In this document: positions 36,771 to 45,650 of the stretch, piece by piece | How the letters are laid out: each line of letters opens with the position of its first letter | How positions within the stretch are numbered: the stretch's first letter is position 1 | Assembly: GCA_017396555.1 (NCBI GenBank) | Contig: JAFQLS010000010.1 | Span: 1-64,000 of the forward strand | Source: Lachnospiraceae bacterium | GTDB taxonomy: Bacteria > Bacillota > Clostridia > Lachnospirales > Lachnospiraceae | Length of the DNA stretch: 64,000 bases | Reading direction: 5' to 3' | Position numbers and translations under genes: made by a program | Notes under the pieces: model-generated | Database searches by the model: none | What the model saw: only the letters and a program-made list of their open reading frames with translations | Told to the model about the DNA's origin: nothing

Positions 36771-36884
36771 TTATGATATGATATTCCCTTCTCCTATATA
36801 TCGAGCTGCTATGTCTTCACTATGAGCGGCGAGCCCTGTTGTGGTTGTTGTTGCCTTCGTCTCATTCTTTAAAGTTTCATTCAC
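36771..36884 (-). CDS. Possible small protein or gene remnant (37 residues)
   Basis: A GTG-started frame of 37 codons, too short for most gene callers, ends immediately before the bidirectional terminator. It begins N-E-T-L-K-N-E-T-K-A, then a run of threonines, and ends HSEDIAARYIGEGNIIS. The composition is protein-like and the base content is richer in G/C than the flanks, but no good ribosome site is visible. It could be a real peptide or the tail of a degraded gene. It occupies most of the 218-base gap after the deacetylase. Confidence 0.3.
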   Translation of the reverse strand: MNETLKNETKATTTTTGLAAHSEDIAARYIGEGNIIS

Positions 36885-36934
36885 TGACTCTTACTTTCTT
36901 TAAATCGTAAAACTTTACGCAAGGATGTGCCCTA

Positions 36935-37693
36935 TCAATCAGCTATCTGTCTACCCTCATGATTAGTATGATATTCCCCTTTATGAATCAATTCGGAAAT
37001 TGGCACAATTTCATATCCCTCAGCCTTCAGACTCTTTATCATATTTTCAAGTGCCTGTGCTGTGAATTTTGCTCCATTGTGACAAAGAATAATCGAGCCA
37101 TTTCCAAGATGTTTATGATTAACTACTGTATCAATTATTGATTGTACGCCGTAGTCCTTCCAATCGAGGCTATCCACGTCCCACTGTATACAGTAATATC
37201 CACATTCATCCAAAGCGCTCATCAATGTATTATTGTAATCACCATATGGTGGCCTAAATAATGTCATTTCTCTGCCAGTTAGTTCCTTAACCCTATCATG
37301 CACTTTCATTATCTCATCAACACATTCATCCCTTGATATTTGGGACATCTGCTTATGATTCTCGCTATGATTACCTAAATCGTGACCTGCTGCTGCAATT
37401 GCCTTTACATCATCAGGAAATGATTTAACCCAACCACCTGTCATAAAAAAAGTAACCTTTACATTTTCTTTTTCGAGAATATTAAGAATCTCCTTCGTAT
37501 CTTCATTACCCCATGCCGCATCAAAGGATAGTGCCACCTTCCTTTCATCGGTATCAACACAGTAAATCGGAATCCTTCGTTCTCCGCTCACATTTCCATT
37601 TACTGCTATGCTTATGTCCTCTTCAAAGAAAACAGCTCCAAGTAGTAATAATCCTAGTACAACTATACATGATTTGATATATGTAGGTTTCAT
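36935..37693 (-). CDS. Polysaccharide deacetylase (NodB fold), membrane-anchored
   Basis: A 252-residue protein with an N-terminal signal-anchor (about 7-24). The NodB motifs are complete: MT1 SFDAAWG (Asp-Ala instead of the usual Asp-Asp), MT2 HSENHKQ (metal His pair), and MT3 RPPYGD. MT5-like ILCHNG lies near residue 210. The SFDAAWG form is typical of the PdaB/Clostridial sporulation-type deacetylases, which remove N-acetyl groups from peptidoglycan or related glycans. A scrap of related sequence lies at 37826-37879. Confidence 0.88.
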   Translation of the reverse strand: MKPTYIKSCIVVLGLLLLGAVFFEEDISIAVNGNVSGERRIPIYCVDTDERKVALSFDAAWGNEDTKEILNILEKENVKVTFFMTGGWVKSFPDDVKAIAAAGHDLGNHSENHKQMSQISRDECVDEIMKVHDRVKELTGREMTLFRPPYGDYNNTLMSALDECGYYCIQWDVDSLDWKDYGVQSIIDTVVNHKHLGNGSIILCHNGAKFTAQALENMIKSLKAEGYEIVPISELIHKGEYHTNHEGRQIAD

Positions 37694-37825
37694 TTATTCA
37701 CCAGCATTTGGATATATTAATATATGTATATGAATAGATGGTAATATTTATACTACCACAATATTTATATTCCACGTAATCGTCTTAATTACATATGTTT
37801 TAATCACGCATTATACCAATCCAAA

Positions 37826-37879
37826 ATCAACACAGTAAATCTAAATCCTTCGTTCTACGCTCACACTTCCATTTGCTGC
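37826..37879 (-). repeat. Degenerate duplicate of part of the deacetylase gene
   Basis: Fifty-four bases match the deacetylase coding segment 37553-37606 at 49 positions. In the matching frame it reads A-A-N-G-S-V-S-V-E-R-R-I-stop-I-Y-C-V-D, against A-V-N-G-N-V-S-G-E-R-R-I-P-I-Y-C-V-D in the intact gene. The last codons and stop of the HAD gene fall inside it. It is the trace of a lost second deacetylase copy or of a local duplication. Confidence 0.8.
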
Positions 37880-38517
37880 CACAAATCTATTATATCAGAT
37901 ATATTTTCTACGCAGGCAAATAACTTATTTTTTAATTCATAATCCGGTTTTGTCTGGTCCGGAACCATTATAACCTTACAGCCTGCACTATAAGCACTTA
38001 ACACCCCATTTGGTGAATCTTCTACGGCAATACATTCCTGTGGCTTACGTTCCAGTTGTTCACATGCATATAAATACACATCCGGCGAAGGCTTTCCCTC
38101 TTTTACCATAGTAGCAGAAATAATCTTATCAAAATACTTACTTATTCCAAGTTTATCTATATATTTTGATGTTCGCTCCATATCTGTGGCTGTAGCAATT
38201 GCCGTACGAATATTATTTTTCTTTAACCATGTAAGTAACTCCATTACTCCCGGCTTTAATTCTATTCCATTTTCATCAAGACTCTTTTCCATAAGCTCTT
38301 TGCGCTTATTTCTAACAGAATGATAATCTATTTCTTTTCCAAACATTTCTTTTAGATGTGCTTCTGCAAATGGTTTACCCAAACTTCTCATGCTTAGAGC
38401 CTGCTCATCTGTCATGCTATATCCAAAAATTTTCAATGCTTTTGGCCAAAATATTCTATAATATTTTTCTGTATCTATCAACGTTCCATCCATATCAAAA
38501 ATAATTGTATCTATCAT
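37861..38517 (-). CDS. HAD superfamily sugar-phosphatase/beta-phosphoglucomutase-like protein
   Basis: A 218-residue HAD hydrolase: motif I DMDGTLIDTEKYY (nucleophile Asp), motif II ATATDMER, motif III with Lys near VKEGKPSPDVY, and motif IV AVEDSPNGVLSAYSAGC. It is likely cytoplasmic with a small cap domain and acts on a sugar phosphate, substrate unknown. The last five or so residues (Q-Q-M-E-V) are encoded within the duplicated deacetylase scrap, so the natural C-terminus may have been altered. Confidence 0.88.
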   Translation of the reverse strand: MIDTIIFDMDGTLIDTEKYYRIFWPKALKIFGYSMTDEQALSMRSLGKPFAEAHLKEMFGKEIDYHSVRNKRKELMEKSLDENGIELKPGVMELLTWLKKNNIRTAIATATDMERTSKYIDKLGISKYFDKIISATMVKEGKPSPDVYLYACEQLERKPQECIAVEDSPNGVLSAYSAGCKVIMVPDQTKPDYELKNKLFACVENISDIIDLWQQMEV

Positions 38518-38565
38518 TTTATCCGTACTCCTACAATACGCAAAATAAGCTCGCTTAATAATTCT

Positions 38566-39561
38566 TTATGCCAATGTATTATTTTTCTTATGATTCATAT
38601 TAACAGCAATACTTATGCCAATTATCACGACTATACCTATAATGAACGGAATCCATGCCCCTATACCATTTTTCTTTCTTCCCGAATCCATATTCGAAAT
38701 CTTTGCTGCTTCTTTAGAAGATTCTATTTCCTCTGGTGTAAGCTGTTTTCCTTCCGGCCATCCCGGTTGTGGCGCTCTGTTAATAGCCACCTTAAAACCT
38801 GCTCCAAGACCATCCGAATTAGCTTCCACCTTATCTCCGCCGGCTAATGTAATCCAATATGTTCCACCCGGCATAATTTTTTCAGAATCTCCTGTTTGCT
38901 TGTTTTTCTTCGTATTACCATTACTAAAAATACATTGAACTGCCATATCTGATTCAAATGTACATACATACCACTCATCATTATATTTTTTCATTTTCTT
39001 ACCCGGAAACTTTCCTTCAAAAATGTTACTTCCATTTTCCTTCCAAGCCCATATGTATACTTTCTTCCAACCATCATCATTTCTAAAATAAATTTTTACA
39101 GACTTCTTATTAGCCTCAGCAGCTGCCAATTCTTTCTTATATTCCTTATAATCTGCCGTAAGCGCATTCTTTTTCTTAAATTCTCTAACATCTGCTACAT
39201 TTCCATTACCATTATCAACCAATTCCTTTGTAGCATAGTAATACATATCCTTACCATTTTTAATCTTAATATCTCTTGTCTGATTAGTATCTCCCCATTC
39301 CCCATTATAAATTACAAAATCAATTTCTTTACCCATTTCAGGTGCAAATGTGAACTGATACCAGTTCTTTTTCTCCATTGCTTCCATAGGTGTTAGCTCC
39401 GGTGCATTTGAACCTTCTGTCCACGAATACACATATACCTCTTTCCAACCTAATACGTTATAGAAATATACTGTTGTGCCATCCTCATCAGCCTTAGCCG
39501 GAGTAGTAAATAAAAACATTGCAAATAAAATTAAAACAAAAAATTGTGCTATTCTCTTCAT
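38566..39561 (-). CDS. Membrane-anchored protein with two CBM26-like starch-binding modules
   Basis: A 331-residue precursor: signal peptide (1-24), a first beta-sandwich module (about 28-115, GWKEVYVYSWTEGS...WYQFTF), a helical linker, and a second module (about 150-245, GWKKVYIWAWKENGSN...KFPGKKM...WYVCTF, GGTYWITL). A C-terminal membrane helix (about 299-320) and a short basic tail follow. It has no catalytic domain. It resembles the modules of the 585-residue protein at 11347-13104, but with a plain membrane anchor. It probably holds starch or glycogen near membrane-bound amylases such as the GH13 lipoprotein. Confidence 0.82.
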   Translation of the reverse strand: MKRIAQFFVLILFAMFLFTTPAKADEDGTTVYFYNVLGWKEVYVYSWTEGSNAPELTPMEAMEKKNWYQFTFAPEMGKEIDFVIYNGEWGDTNQTRDIKIKNGKDMYYYATKELVDNGNGNVADVREFKKKNALTADYKEYKKELAAAEANKKSVKIYFRNDDGWKKVYIWAWKENGSNIFEGKFPGKKMKKYNDEWYVCTFESDMAVQCIFSNGNTKKNKQTGDSEKIMPGGTYWITLAGGDKVEANSDGLGAGFKVAINRAPQPGWPEGKQLTPEEIESSKEAAKISNMDSGRKKNGIGAWIPFIIGIVVIIGISIAVNMNHKKNNTLA

Positions 39562-39651
39562 TTTCCATCCTCTTTTCTCTCGTTTTTTCGGAATTCAACG
39601 CATATTATAAACATATACTTTAATAATTTCAAGTCTTGAGGTGTAAACTTT

Positions 39652-41361
39652 TTGTTAACACAAGCATGTGCATCCAATATTACTTCTGAAAATTATGCAA
39701 ATTACATCTTAGAAAAGAATATTTTCACCGAATCGAATCTATCAAACATAGAAAATTTATGTACCCAGTCTTTAGGTCCCTCCTTTATAGCACTATATAC
39801 TCCTCTTGCAGACAGGGAATTTTTTTCAGCAGGAACTGCACCTTATTCAACTATTCCTAAGCTATTCGGATTAATGGACACTACAGTAATAAATGCTGTG
39901 AATTCTGATAAGCTAAGCAACCTTTCTTCCTTAAATTTAAAGGGGCAGGGAACTATAGTTGGTTTTGTTGATACAGGAATTGATTACACTCACCCCGCAT
40001 TTAAGACCTCTACCGGACAGACAAGAATAAGCTGTATATGGGATCAAACCATTTCAAACTCCGATGCAAACTCTCTTTCTTCTGCCTCATTCGGAACCCA
40101 ATACTCTAAGCAACAGATTAATCAGGCATTAAACAGTGACACACCTTTTGCTATAGTTCCCTCTATTGACAATAATGGACATGGTACATTTCTTGCAGGT
40201 GTATGCGCAGGAAGTGAAATTATTGATGAGGCATTTTCAGGAATAGTACCGGAAGCAGATATAGCAGTAGTAAAACTGAAGGAAGCCAAAAGTTATCTTC
40301 GTAAATATTACCTTATTCCGGAAAATGCTATTTGTTATCAGGAGGACGATATAATGAGTGGCATAAATTTCCTTATACAATATGCCTCACTGGTTGCCAA
40401 ACCAATTGTAATCTGTATAGGTGTTGGTTCTTCCTCCGGTTCTCACACCGGCAATTCTCCAATAAATTCATTAATAAATTATTACTCCCTTCAAACAGGT
40501 TGTGCAATTTGTACACCTACCGGAAATGAAGGTGACAGCGGAAGACATTTTTCCGGTACAATCAAATCCGATTCCGAATATCAGGACGTTCAACTGCGAG
40601 TAGGAAACAACGAAAAGGGATTTACATTAGAATTATGGGGTGAGGCACCTGATATTTTTTCAATAGGCATACTATCACCATCCGGAGAATACTCCGAAAA
40701 AATCCCTGCACGACTAGGTCAAACAGAAACATATGATTTTCTATTTGATAATACTACTGTAGACATTAATTATGCACTTGTAGAAAATTATTCCGGACGC
40801 GAATTAATATCTATGCGTTTTACGACTCCTACAAGTGGTATATGGACTATTAGGGTATTTGCAAGAAACACCTTAAATGGAAATTTCAATATGTGGCTCC
40901 CCATCAGTTCATTTATAAATGAAGATACGCTATTTCTATCACCAGAGCCTGACACAACCCTAACCGCTCCTTCCGATTCCATATATGCTATGTCCGTAGG
41001 TGCATATAGCCACTATAATAATTCTCTATACCTGCCTTCCGGTCGCGGATTTACAGCAAACAATTCTATAAGACCTGATTTTGTAGCTCCGGGAGTTAAT
41101 ATATTTGGTCCGACTCTTAACAATACCTACACCAGACGAAGCGGCACAAGCATATCTGCCGCTATCACAGCCGGCGTTGCTGCGCAATTTATGACCTGGG
41201 GAATAGAATTACAAAATATGCCTAACCTGAATGGATTAGCTATAAAAAATTTTTTGATAAGGGGCGCAAAAAGAGAAGCCGACATAATTTATCCAAGCAA
41301 AAGCTTTGGTTATGGGCTTCTCGATGCATTTAATTCATTTAATATTTTACGAAACAACTAG
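39652..41361 (+). CDS. Subtilisin-like serine protease (S8), Csp-like, without signal peptide
   Basis: A 569-residue protein. Catalytic residues are Asp107 in GFVDTGIDY, His177 in NGHGTFLAG, and Ser500 in RSGTSISAA. A large beta-sandwich insert between His and Ser (about 300-420) matches the jelly-roll domain of clostridial Csp proteases, which process germination proteins in spores. There is no signal peptide; the first about 85 residues look like a prodomain. The start is a TTG at 39652 with GAGGTG eight bases upstream; no ATG is available until residue 75. It overlaps clpX by four bases at the 3' end. Confidence 0.87.
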   Translation: MLTQACASNITSENYANYILEKNIFTESNLSNIENLCTQSLGPSFIALYTPLADREFFSAGTAPYSTIPKLFGLMDTTVINAVNSDKLSNLSSLNLKGQGTIVGFVDTGIDYTHPAFKTSTGQTRISCIWDQTISNSDANSLSSASFGTQYSKQQINQALNSDTPFAIVPSIDNNGHGTFLAGVCAGSEIIDEAFSGIVPEADIAVVKLKEAKSYLRKYYLIPENAICYQEDDIMSGINFLIQYASLVAKPIVICIGVGSSSGSHTGNSPINSLINYYSLQTGCAICTPTGNEGDSGRHFSGTIKSDSEYQDVQLRVGNNEKGFTLELWGEAPDIFSIGILSPSGEYSEKIPARLGQTETYDFLFDNTTVDINYALVENYSGRELISMRFTTPTSGIWTIRVFARNTLNGNFNMWLPISSFINEDTLFLSPEPDTTLTAPSDSIYAMSVGAYSHYNNSLYLPSGRGFTANNSIRPDFVAPGVNIFGPTLNNTYTRRSGTSISAAITAGVAAQFMTWGIELQNMPNLNGLAIKNFLIRGAKREADIIYPSKSFGYGLLDAFNSFNILRNN

Positions 41362-42836
41362 TGTGTTCCTCTCATCTCTATAATAGGAACACCCTTAGAT
41401 TCAATATAATCTCTATTGATGGTAACTTTTCCAATGTTATCATCCTTAGGGATTTCATACATAATATCAAGCATTATTTCTTCTATTATAGCTCTAAGCG
41501 CTCTCGCACCTGTCTTTTTCTCTAATGCTTTTTCGGCAATAGCTTCAATTGCTGTATCGTCAAATACCAGCTTAACTTCGTCGAGCTCTAATAGCTTCTC
41601 ATACTGCTTAAGAATTGCATTCTTTGGTTCCTTAAGAATCTTAATAAGCATTTCCTTACTAAGTCCTGCAAGGGTATAAATAATTGGCAATCTTCCAAGA
41701 AATTCCGGTATCATTCCATATGTCTTTAAATCTTCAATTGCAACCTTACTTATAATATTTTCTTCGTTATCATATTTGTCCTTAAGATCAGCCTTAAATC
41801 CTATTGAAGACTGCTTATTTAGTCTCTGCTTAATAATTTCTTCAAGGTCCGGAAACGCACCACCGCAAATAAATAGTATATTTCGGGTATTTATTGTAGT
41901 TAAAGGAACCATAGCATTCTTGCTGTTAGCACCAACCGGAACTTCTACTGTACTTCCCTCTAAAAGCTTTAACAAGCCCTGTTGAACACTTTCTCCGCTA
42001 ACATCCCTATGGTTTGTGTCCTTCTTCTTTGCAATCTTATCTATTTCATCAATAAATACGATACCGCTTTCAGCCTTTTCCACATCATTGTCAGCTGCTG
42101 CAAGTAATTTGCTTAATACACTTTCTATGTCATCACCAATGTATCCCGCTTCTGTAAGCGATGTTGCATCGGCAATTGCAAGAGGTACATCCAGAATTCT
42201 GGCCAAGGTTTTTACAAGATAAGTTTTACCAGAACCTGTTGGCCCAATCATAAGCATATTTGACTTCTCAATCTCTATTTCGTCCATTGTGTTTGTTGCA
42301 ACACGTTTATAATGATTATATACTGCAACAGACATAACCTTCTTAGCATATTCCTGACCAATTACATATTCATCAAGCTTTTCTTTAATCTTGTGCGGTG
42401 CCGGAATATCCTTAAGTTCTATAATTGGCTTACTCTTTTCACCCGGCTTTTTTTTCTTAATCTTCTGTCTTCCCGGAATACCACCCTGTAAATCATTCAA
42501 ATTAATAAAACTAATTTTAGGCATTCTTGATTCATTTTTAGCATTATCTTTTTTCTCTTCACTATCCTCAGAAGATGATACCCCTGATTTTAATAAGCTT
42601 TCTATATTCTCTCCATGAAGCATTTCCGGTGGAATACTTTGGCTTAAATCTCCTAAATCAAAGCCTGATGAATTGATAGCATCAAAGCTTCTTTGCATAC
42701 AATCTGCACATATACATATCTCACCCGGCATCTTTATCATTTTTCCTGCAATGCTTTCCGGTCTTCTGCACATATAGCACACATTTTCAAATTCATCATC
42801 ATTATCTATAATTTCATTATTTTTTTCATCTGACAT
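41358..42836 (-). CDS. clpX: ATP-dependent Clp protease ATP-binding subunit ClpX
   Basis: A 492-residue AAA+ unfoldase. An N-terminal zinc finger (C20-x2-C23, C43-x2-C46) is followed by a long acidic linker (about 60-135), then Walker A GPTGSGKT, pore loop GYIGDD, Walker B VFIDEIDK, and the ClpP-docking IGF in SSIGFKADL. ClpX unfolds tagged substrates and feeds ClpP. It lies 20 bases after a phosphofructokinase gene, not with tig and clpP, so it may be a second clpX or a relocated one. The pore loop differs slightly from the usual GYVGED. Confidence 0.93.
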   Translation of the reverse strand: MSDEKNNEIIDNDDEFENVCYMCRRPESIAGKMIKMPGEICICADCMQRSFDAINSSGFDLGDLSQSIPPEMLHGENIESLLKSGVSSSEDSEEKKDNAKNESRMPKISFINLNDLQGGIPGRQKIKKKKPGEKSKPIIELKDIPAPHKIKEKLDEYVIGQEYAKKVMSVAVYNHYKRVATNTMDEIEIEKSNMLMIGPTGSGKTYLVKTLARILDVPLAIADATSLTEAGYIGDDIESVLSKLLAAADNDVEKAESGIVFIDEIDKIAKKKDTNHRDVSGESVQQGLLKLLEGSTVEVPVGANSKNAMVPLTTINTRNILFICGGAFPDLEEIIKQRLNKQSSIGFKADLKDKYDNEENIISKVAIEDLKTYGMIPEFLGRLPIIYTLAGLSKEMLIKILKEPKNAILKQYEKLLELDEVKLVFDDTAIEAIAEKALEKKTGARALRAIIEEIMLDIMYEIPKDDNIGKVTINRDYIESKGVPIIEMRGTH

Positions 42837-42856
42837 AATAAATTTCCATGCCTTTC

Positions 42857-44080
42857 TTATTTTCTATAGCAATACACAGGCAAACCATCCTTCATTTCAG
42901 GTCTGCTCTCTCCCTGAATAAGAGGTTTTGCATATTTAATAAATCCCTCAAGAATGTCTGTTCCGTCGTCACTTATCCATTCTCTCGGAACAACCTTTTC
43001 CTGATTACAAACAAGGCTACAATCAACAGTTTCACAGGTAATTCTATATCCTTCTGACTCATTCCTTACAAATGCAATCATCTTACCCGTTTCACCATTC
43101 ATAAATGCCTTGACACCATATGCACCTGCCATTATCGCTTCGTCTACATCGGTTTTTGATGCAAGAACAGCCTTACACCTCTGATTAACATTAAGTTCTA
43201 CTGAGCGACATTTAACAGAAAGCTTGTCCTTTACTACATTTTCAAGATACTTTCCACAACCGGTGAGCATCTTATGTCCAAACGTATCTGTTCCGGCATC
43301 TCCTGAATATTCGCAAATAAATCTTCCATCTTTGTCCTTAATACCTTCTGACACACATACAATAACATTACTTACTTTATCAAGCTGTTTCTTTACATTT
43401 TCTATAAATGTATTCTCATCAAAGGCAACCTCTGGAAGATAAATAAGAACAGGATTATCTCCCTCATACTTTCTCGCAAGAACGCTGGCAGCAGTTATCC
43501 AGCCTGCATGCCTTCCCATAAGCTCAACAATTGTAACAGAATGTGTATCATATACATTAGCATCCATAACTATATCTCTAACTGTTGTAGCCACATATTT
43601 TGCTGCGCTTCCAAATCCGGGAGAATGGTCTGTAAGTACGAGATCATTATCAATTGTTTTTGGAACACCTATTATCTTAACATCACTGTTAATTCCTTCT
43701 GCATATTTTGACAGCTTACTAACTGTGTCCATAGAATCATTTCCACCAATATAGATAAAACATTTTATATCGTATTTTTTAAATTTATTAAAAATAACAT
43801 CATAAATTTCGTCTTCTAAATTTTCAGGTAATTTATATCTACACGAACCAAGATATGCAGCAGGTGTATTCTTAAGTAATTCAATCTCATCACCTAATTC
43901 TTCTTCAATATCCATCAATCTGTCTTCAACAAATCCCTGAATACCATTAATCATTCCATATATCTTTTTTATCTCCGGAGTCTTCTGTGCTTCCTTAACC
44001 ACTCCATATAAACTTGAATTAATTACTGTAGTTGGTCCACCACTTTGCCCTACAACTATATTAAACCCAGTTTCGCTCAT
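42857..44080 (-). CDS. Pyrophosphate-type 6-phosphofructokinase
   Basis: About 407 residues. The active-site motifs are GQSGGPT, GGNDSMDT and PKTIDND; Asp in GGNDS, where ATP-dependent enzymes carry Gly, points to pyrophosphate as phosphoryl donor. It interconverts fructose 6-phosphate and fructose 1,6-bisphosphate in glycolysis. The start is the ATG at 44080 with GGAGG upstream. Transcribed with clpX, 20 bases apart. Confidence 0.88.
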   Translation of the reverse strand: MSETGFNIVVGQSGGPTTVINSSLYGVVKEAQKTPEIKKIYGMINGIQGFVEDRLMDIEEELGDEIELLKNTPAAYLGSCRYKLPENLEDEIYDVIFNKFKKYDIKCFIYIGGNDSMDTVSKLSKYAEGINSDVKIIGVPKTIDNDLVLTDHSPGFGSAAKYVATTVRDIVMDANVYDTHSVTIVELMGRHAGWITAASVLARKYEGDNPVLIYLPEVAFDENTFIENVKKQLDKVSNVIVCVSEGIKDKDGRFICEYSGDAGTDTFGHKMLTGCGKYLENVVKDKLSVKCRSVELNVNQRCKAVLASKTDVDEAIMAGAYGVKAFMNGETGKMIAFVRNESEGYRITCETVDCSLVCNQEKVVPREWISDDGTDILEGFIKYAKPLIQGESRPEMKDGLPVYCYRK

Positions 44081-44166
44081 ATGTATATTCCTCCATCTTG
44101 AAGTTTTATTTTGTGCTTTTAACATAATACTTTATTTTCGTTAAAAAATCAATATAAAGCTAATAA

Positions 44167-44191
44167 GAGACCGCAGTGATACTACGGTCTC
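44167..44191 (-). terminator. Terminator after the HtrA gene
   Basis: GAGACCG/CGGTCTC with an 11-base loop, followed on the minus strand by TTATTAGC. It lies just beyond the HtrA stop. Its stem sequence matches that at 9186-9208. Confidence 0.65.
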
Positions 44192-44201
44192 AAATATAAT
44201 T

Positions 44202-45584
44202 TTATTCTAATTCACCAGTAAGCTTAAGTGTATATTCTTTTTCGACGTATGAAGATGGTCCATCAGGAACTTTTGCTACCACAACCACTTCTTCACCAAT
44301 TGCATAGTACTCAAGCAAAGACTTAAGTTCTGACATGGATGATATTGATTCACCATCAAATTTAACAATTACACTTCCTTTTTCGATTCCGGCTTTCTTT
44401 GCTGCTCCACCTTCAACTGTACTATATACATAGACTCCCTTTGGAATTCCATATATCTCAGAAGTTGTATCATCTACGTCTCTTCCGTTAATTCCTATAT
44501 AGCCTCTGTCTTCTTCATCAACTTTTATTTTAGTCTCTTTATTCATAAGTTCATTTATAATTTCCCTTGCATTAGATATAGGAATGGCAAATCCCATACC
44601 TTCCACAGCATCTGAAGAATACTTAGCAGCATTAATTCCGATAACCTCTCCTTTAGTATTTAACAATGCTCCTCCACTGTTGCCGGGATTAATTGCCGCA
44701 TCAGTCTGAACTAAAGATAACGTCGTAGAACTGTCAACATTAACATCTCTATTAACAGCACTAATTACACCCGTAGTAACAGACTGTCCGTATCCTAATG
44801 CATTTCCTATGGCAATAGCTCCTTCACCAACCTCAAGATTATTTGAATCCCCTAAGGTTGCAATCTTGATTGAATTTATAGTATCGTTATCAATACTTGA
44901 AAGTGGAATTGATACTACCGCAAGATCATTATCTGCATTGGTTCCTTTTATATATGCATCTACCGAAGTTTCATTTATAAATTGAACTGATAATGAATCC
45001 GCATCTGCAACAACATGATTATTAGTTACTATAAGTAATTCTTTATCACTTTTTCCTACAATTATACCTGAGCCGGCACCTTCCTGCTCATAAGCTTCTT
45101 CCTGACCAAACCAGAACGAATACCCCGGATCAACAATCTGTGTGCTAGTTATAGCTACAATAGAAGGCATAACCTCGTCAACCACATCAGATACGTCTAT
45201 CACTTTGGAAACATTATTATCTTCGTTTTTACTTGTAGTAGTTTCTGTTGTTAAAACTTCATTCTTGGTTGTAGTTTCTTCTGTATCATCTTGAAGTGTA
45301 ATACCGATATGTCTATCTGTCTCTTTTTCATCAACAAGCTTATCACCTACTACAGTCACTCCAAACATTACACAACCTGCAACAAATCCAAAACATACCG
45401 CGGTTGCCATTATTTTTACAAATTTTAGAAAACCACCTTTTTTCTTCTTAGGTTCCTTTTGGTCAGTTACATACGATACTTTTTCTATCGGTGTAGGCTC
45501 TATCGGCGTATATTCCTCTACTGGTACTTGATTGTCTATAAACGAATCATTCTGATTCTCTCCATTATTAAAATTGTTATCCAT
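44202..45584 (-). CDS. htrA: HtrA-like serine protease (S1C) with PDZ domain
   Basis: A 460-residue protein: cytoplasmic N-terminus, membrane helix (about 50-75), Thr-rich stalk, trypsin-like domain (His in TNNHVVADAD, Asp in ADNDLAVVS, Ser in NPGNSGGAL), and a C-terminal PDZ (YIGINGRDVDD..., VEGGAAKKAGIEKGSVIVK). HtrA degrades misfolded exported proteins. It sits downstream of the envelope operon but appears to have its own promoter region; a terminator follows. Confidence 0.93.
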   Translation of the reverse strand: MDNNFNNGENQNDSFIDNQVPVEEYTPIEPTPIEKVSYVTDQKEPKKKKGGFLKFVKIMATAVCFGFVAGCVMFGVTVVGDKLVDEKETDRHIGITLQDDTEETTTKNEVLTTETTTSKNEDNNVSKVIDVSDVVDEVMPSIVAITSTQIVDPGYSFWFGQEEAYEQEGAGSGIIVGKSDKELLIVTNNHVVADADSLSVQFINETSVDAYIKGTNADNDLAVVSIPLSSIDNDTINSIKIATLGDSNNLEVGEGAIAIGNALGYGQSVTTGVISAVNRDVNVDSSTTLSLVQTDAAINPGNSGGALLNTKGEVIGINAAKYSSDAVEGMGFAIPISNAREIINELMNKETKIKVDEEDRGYIGINGRDVDDTTSEIYGIPKGVYVYSTVEGGAAKKAGIEKGSVIVKFDGESISSMSELKSLLEYYAIGEEVVVVAKVPDGPSSYVEKEYTLKLTGELE

Positions 45585-45650
45585 AATTCCAACTCCTCTT
45601 TATGATTTTATGTTTGAATTATATATATATATTGTGTTTTTTATGTGTCT

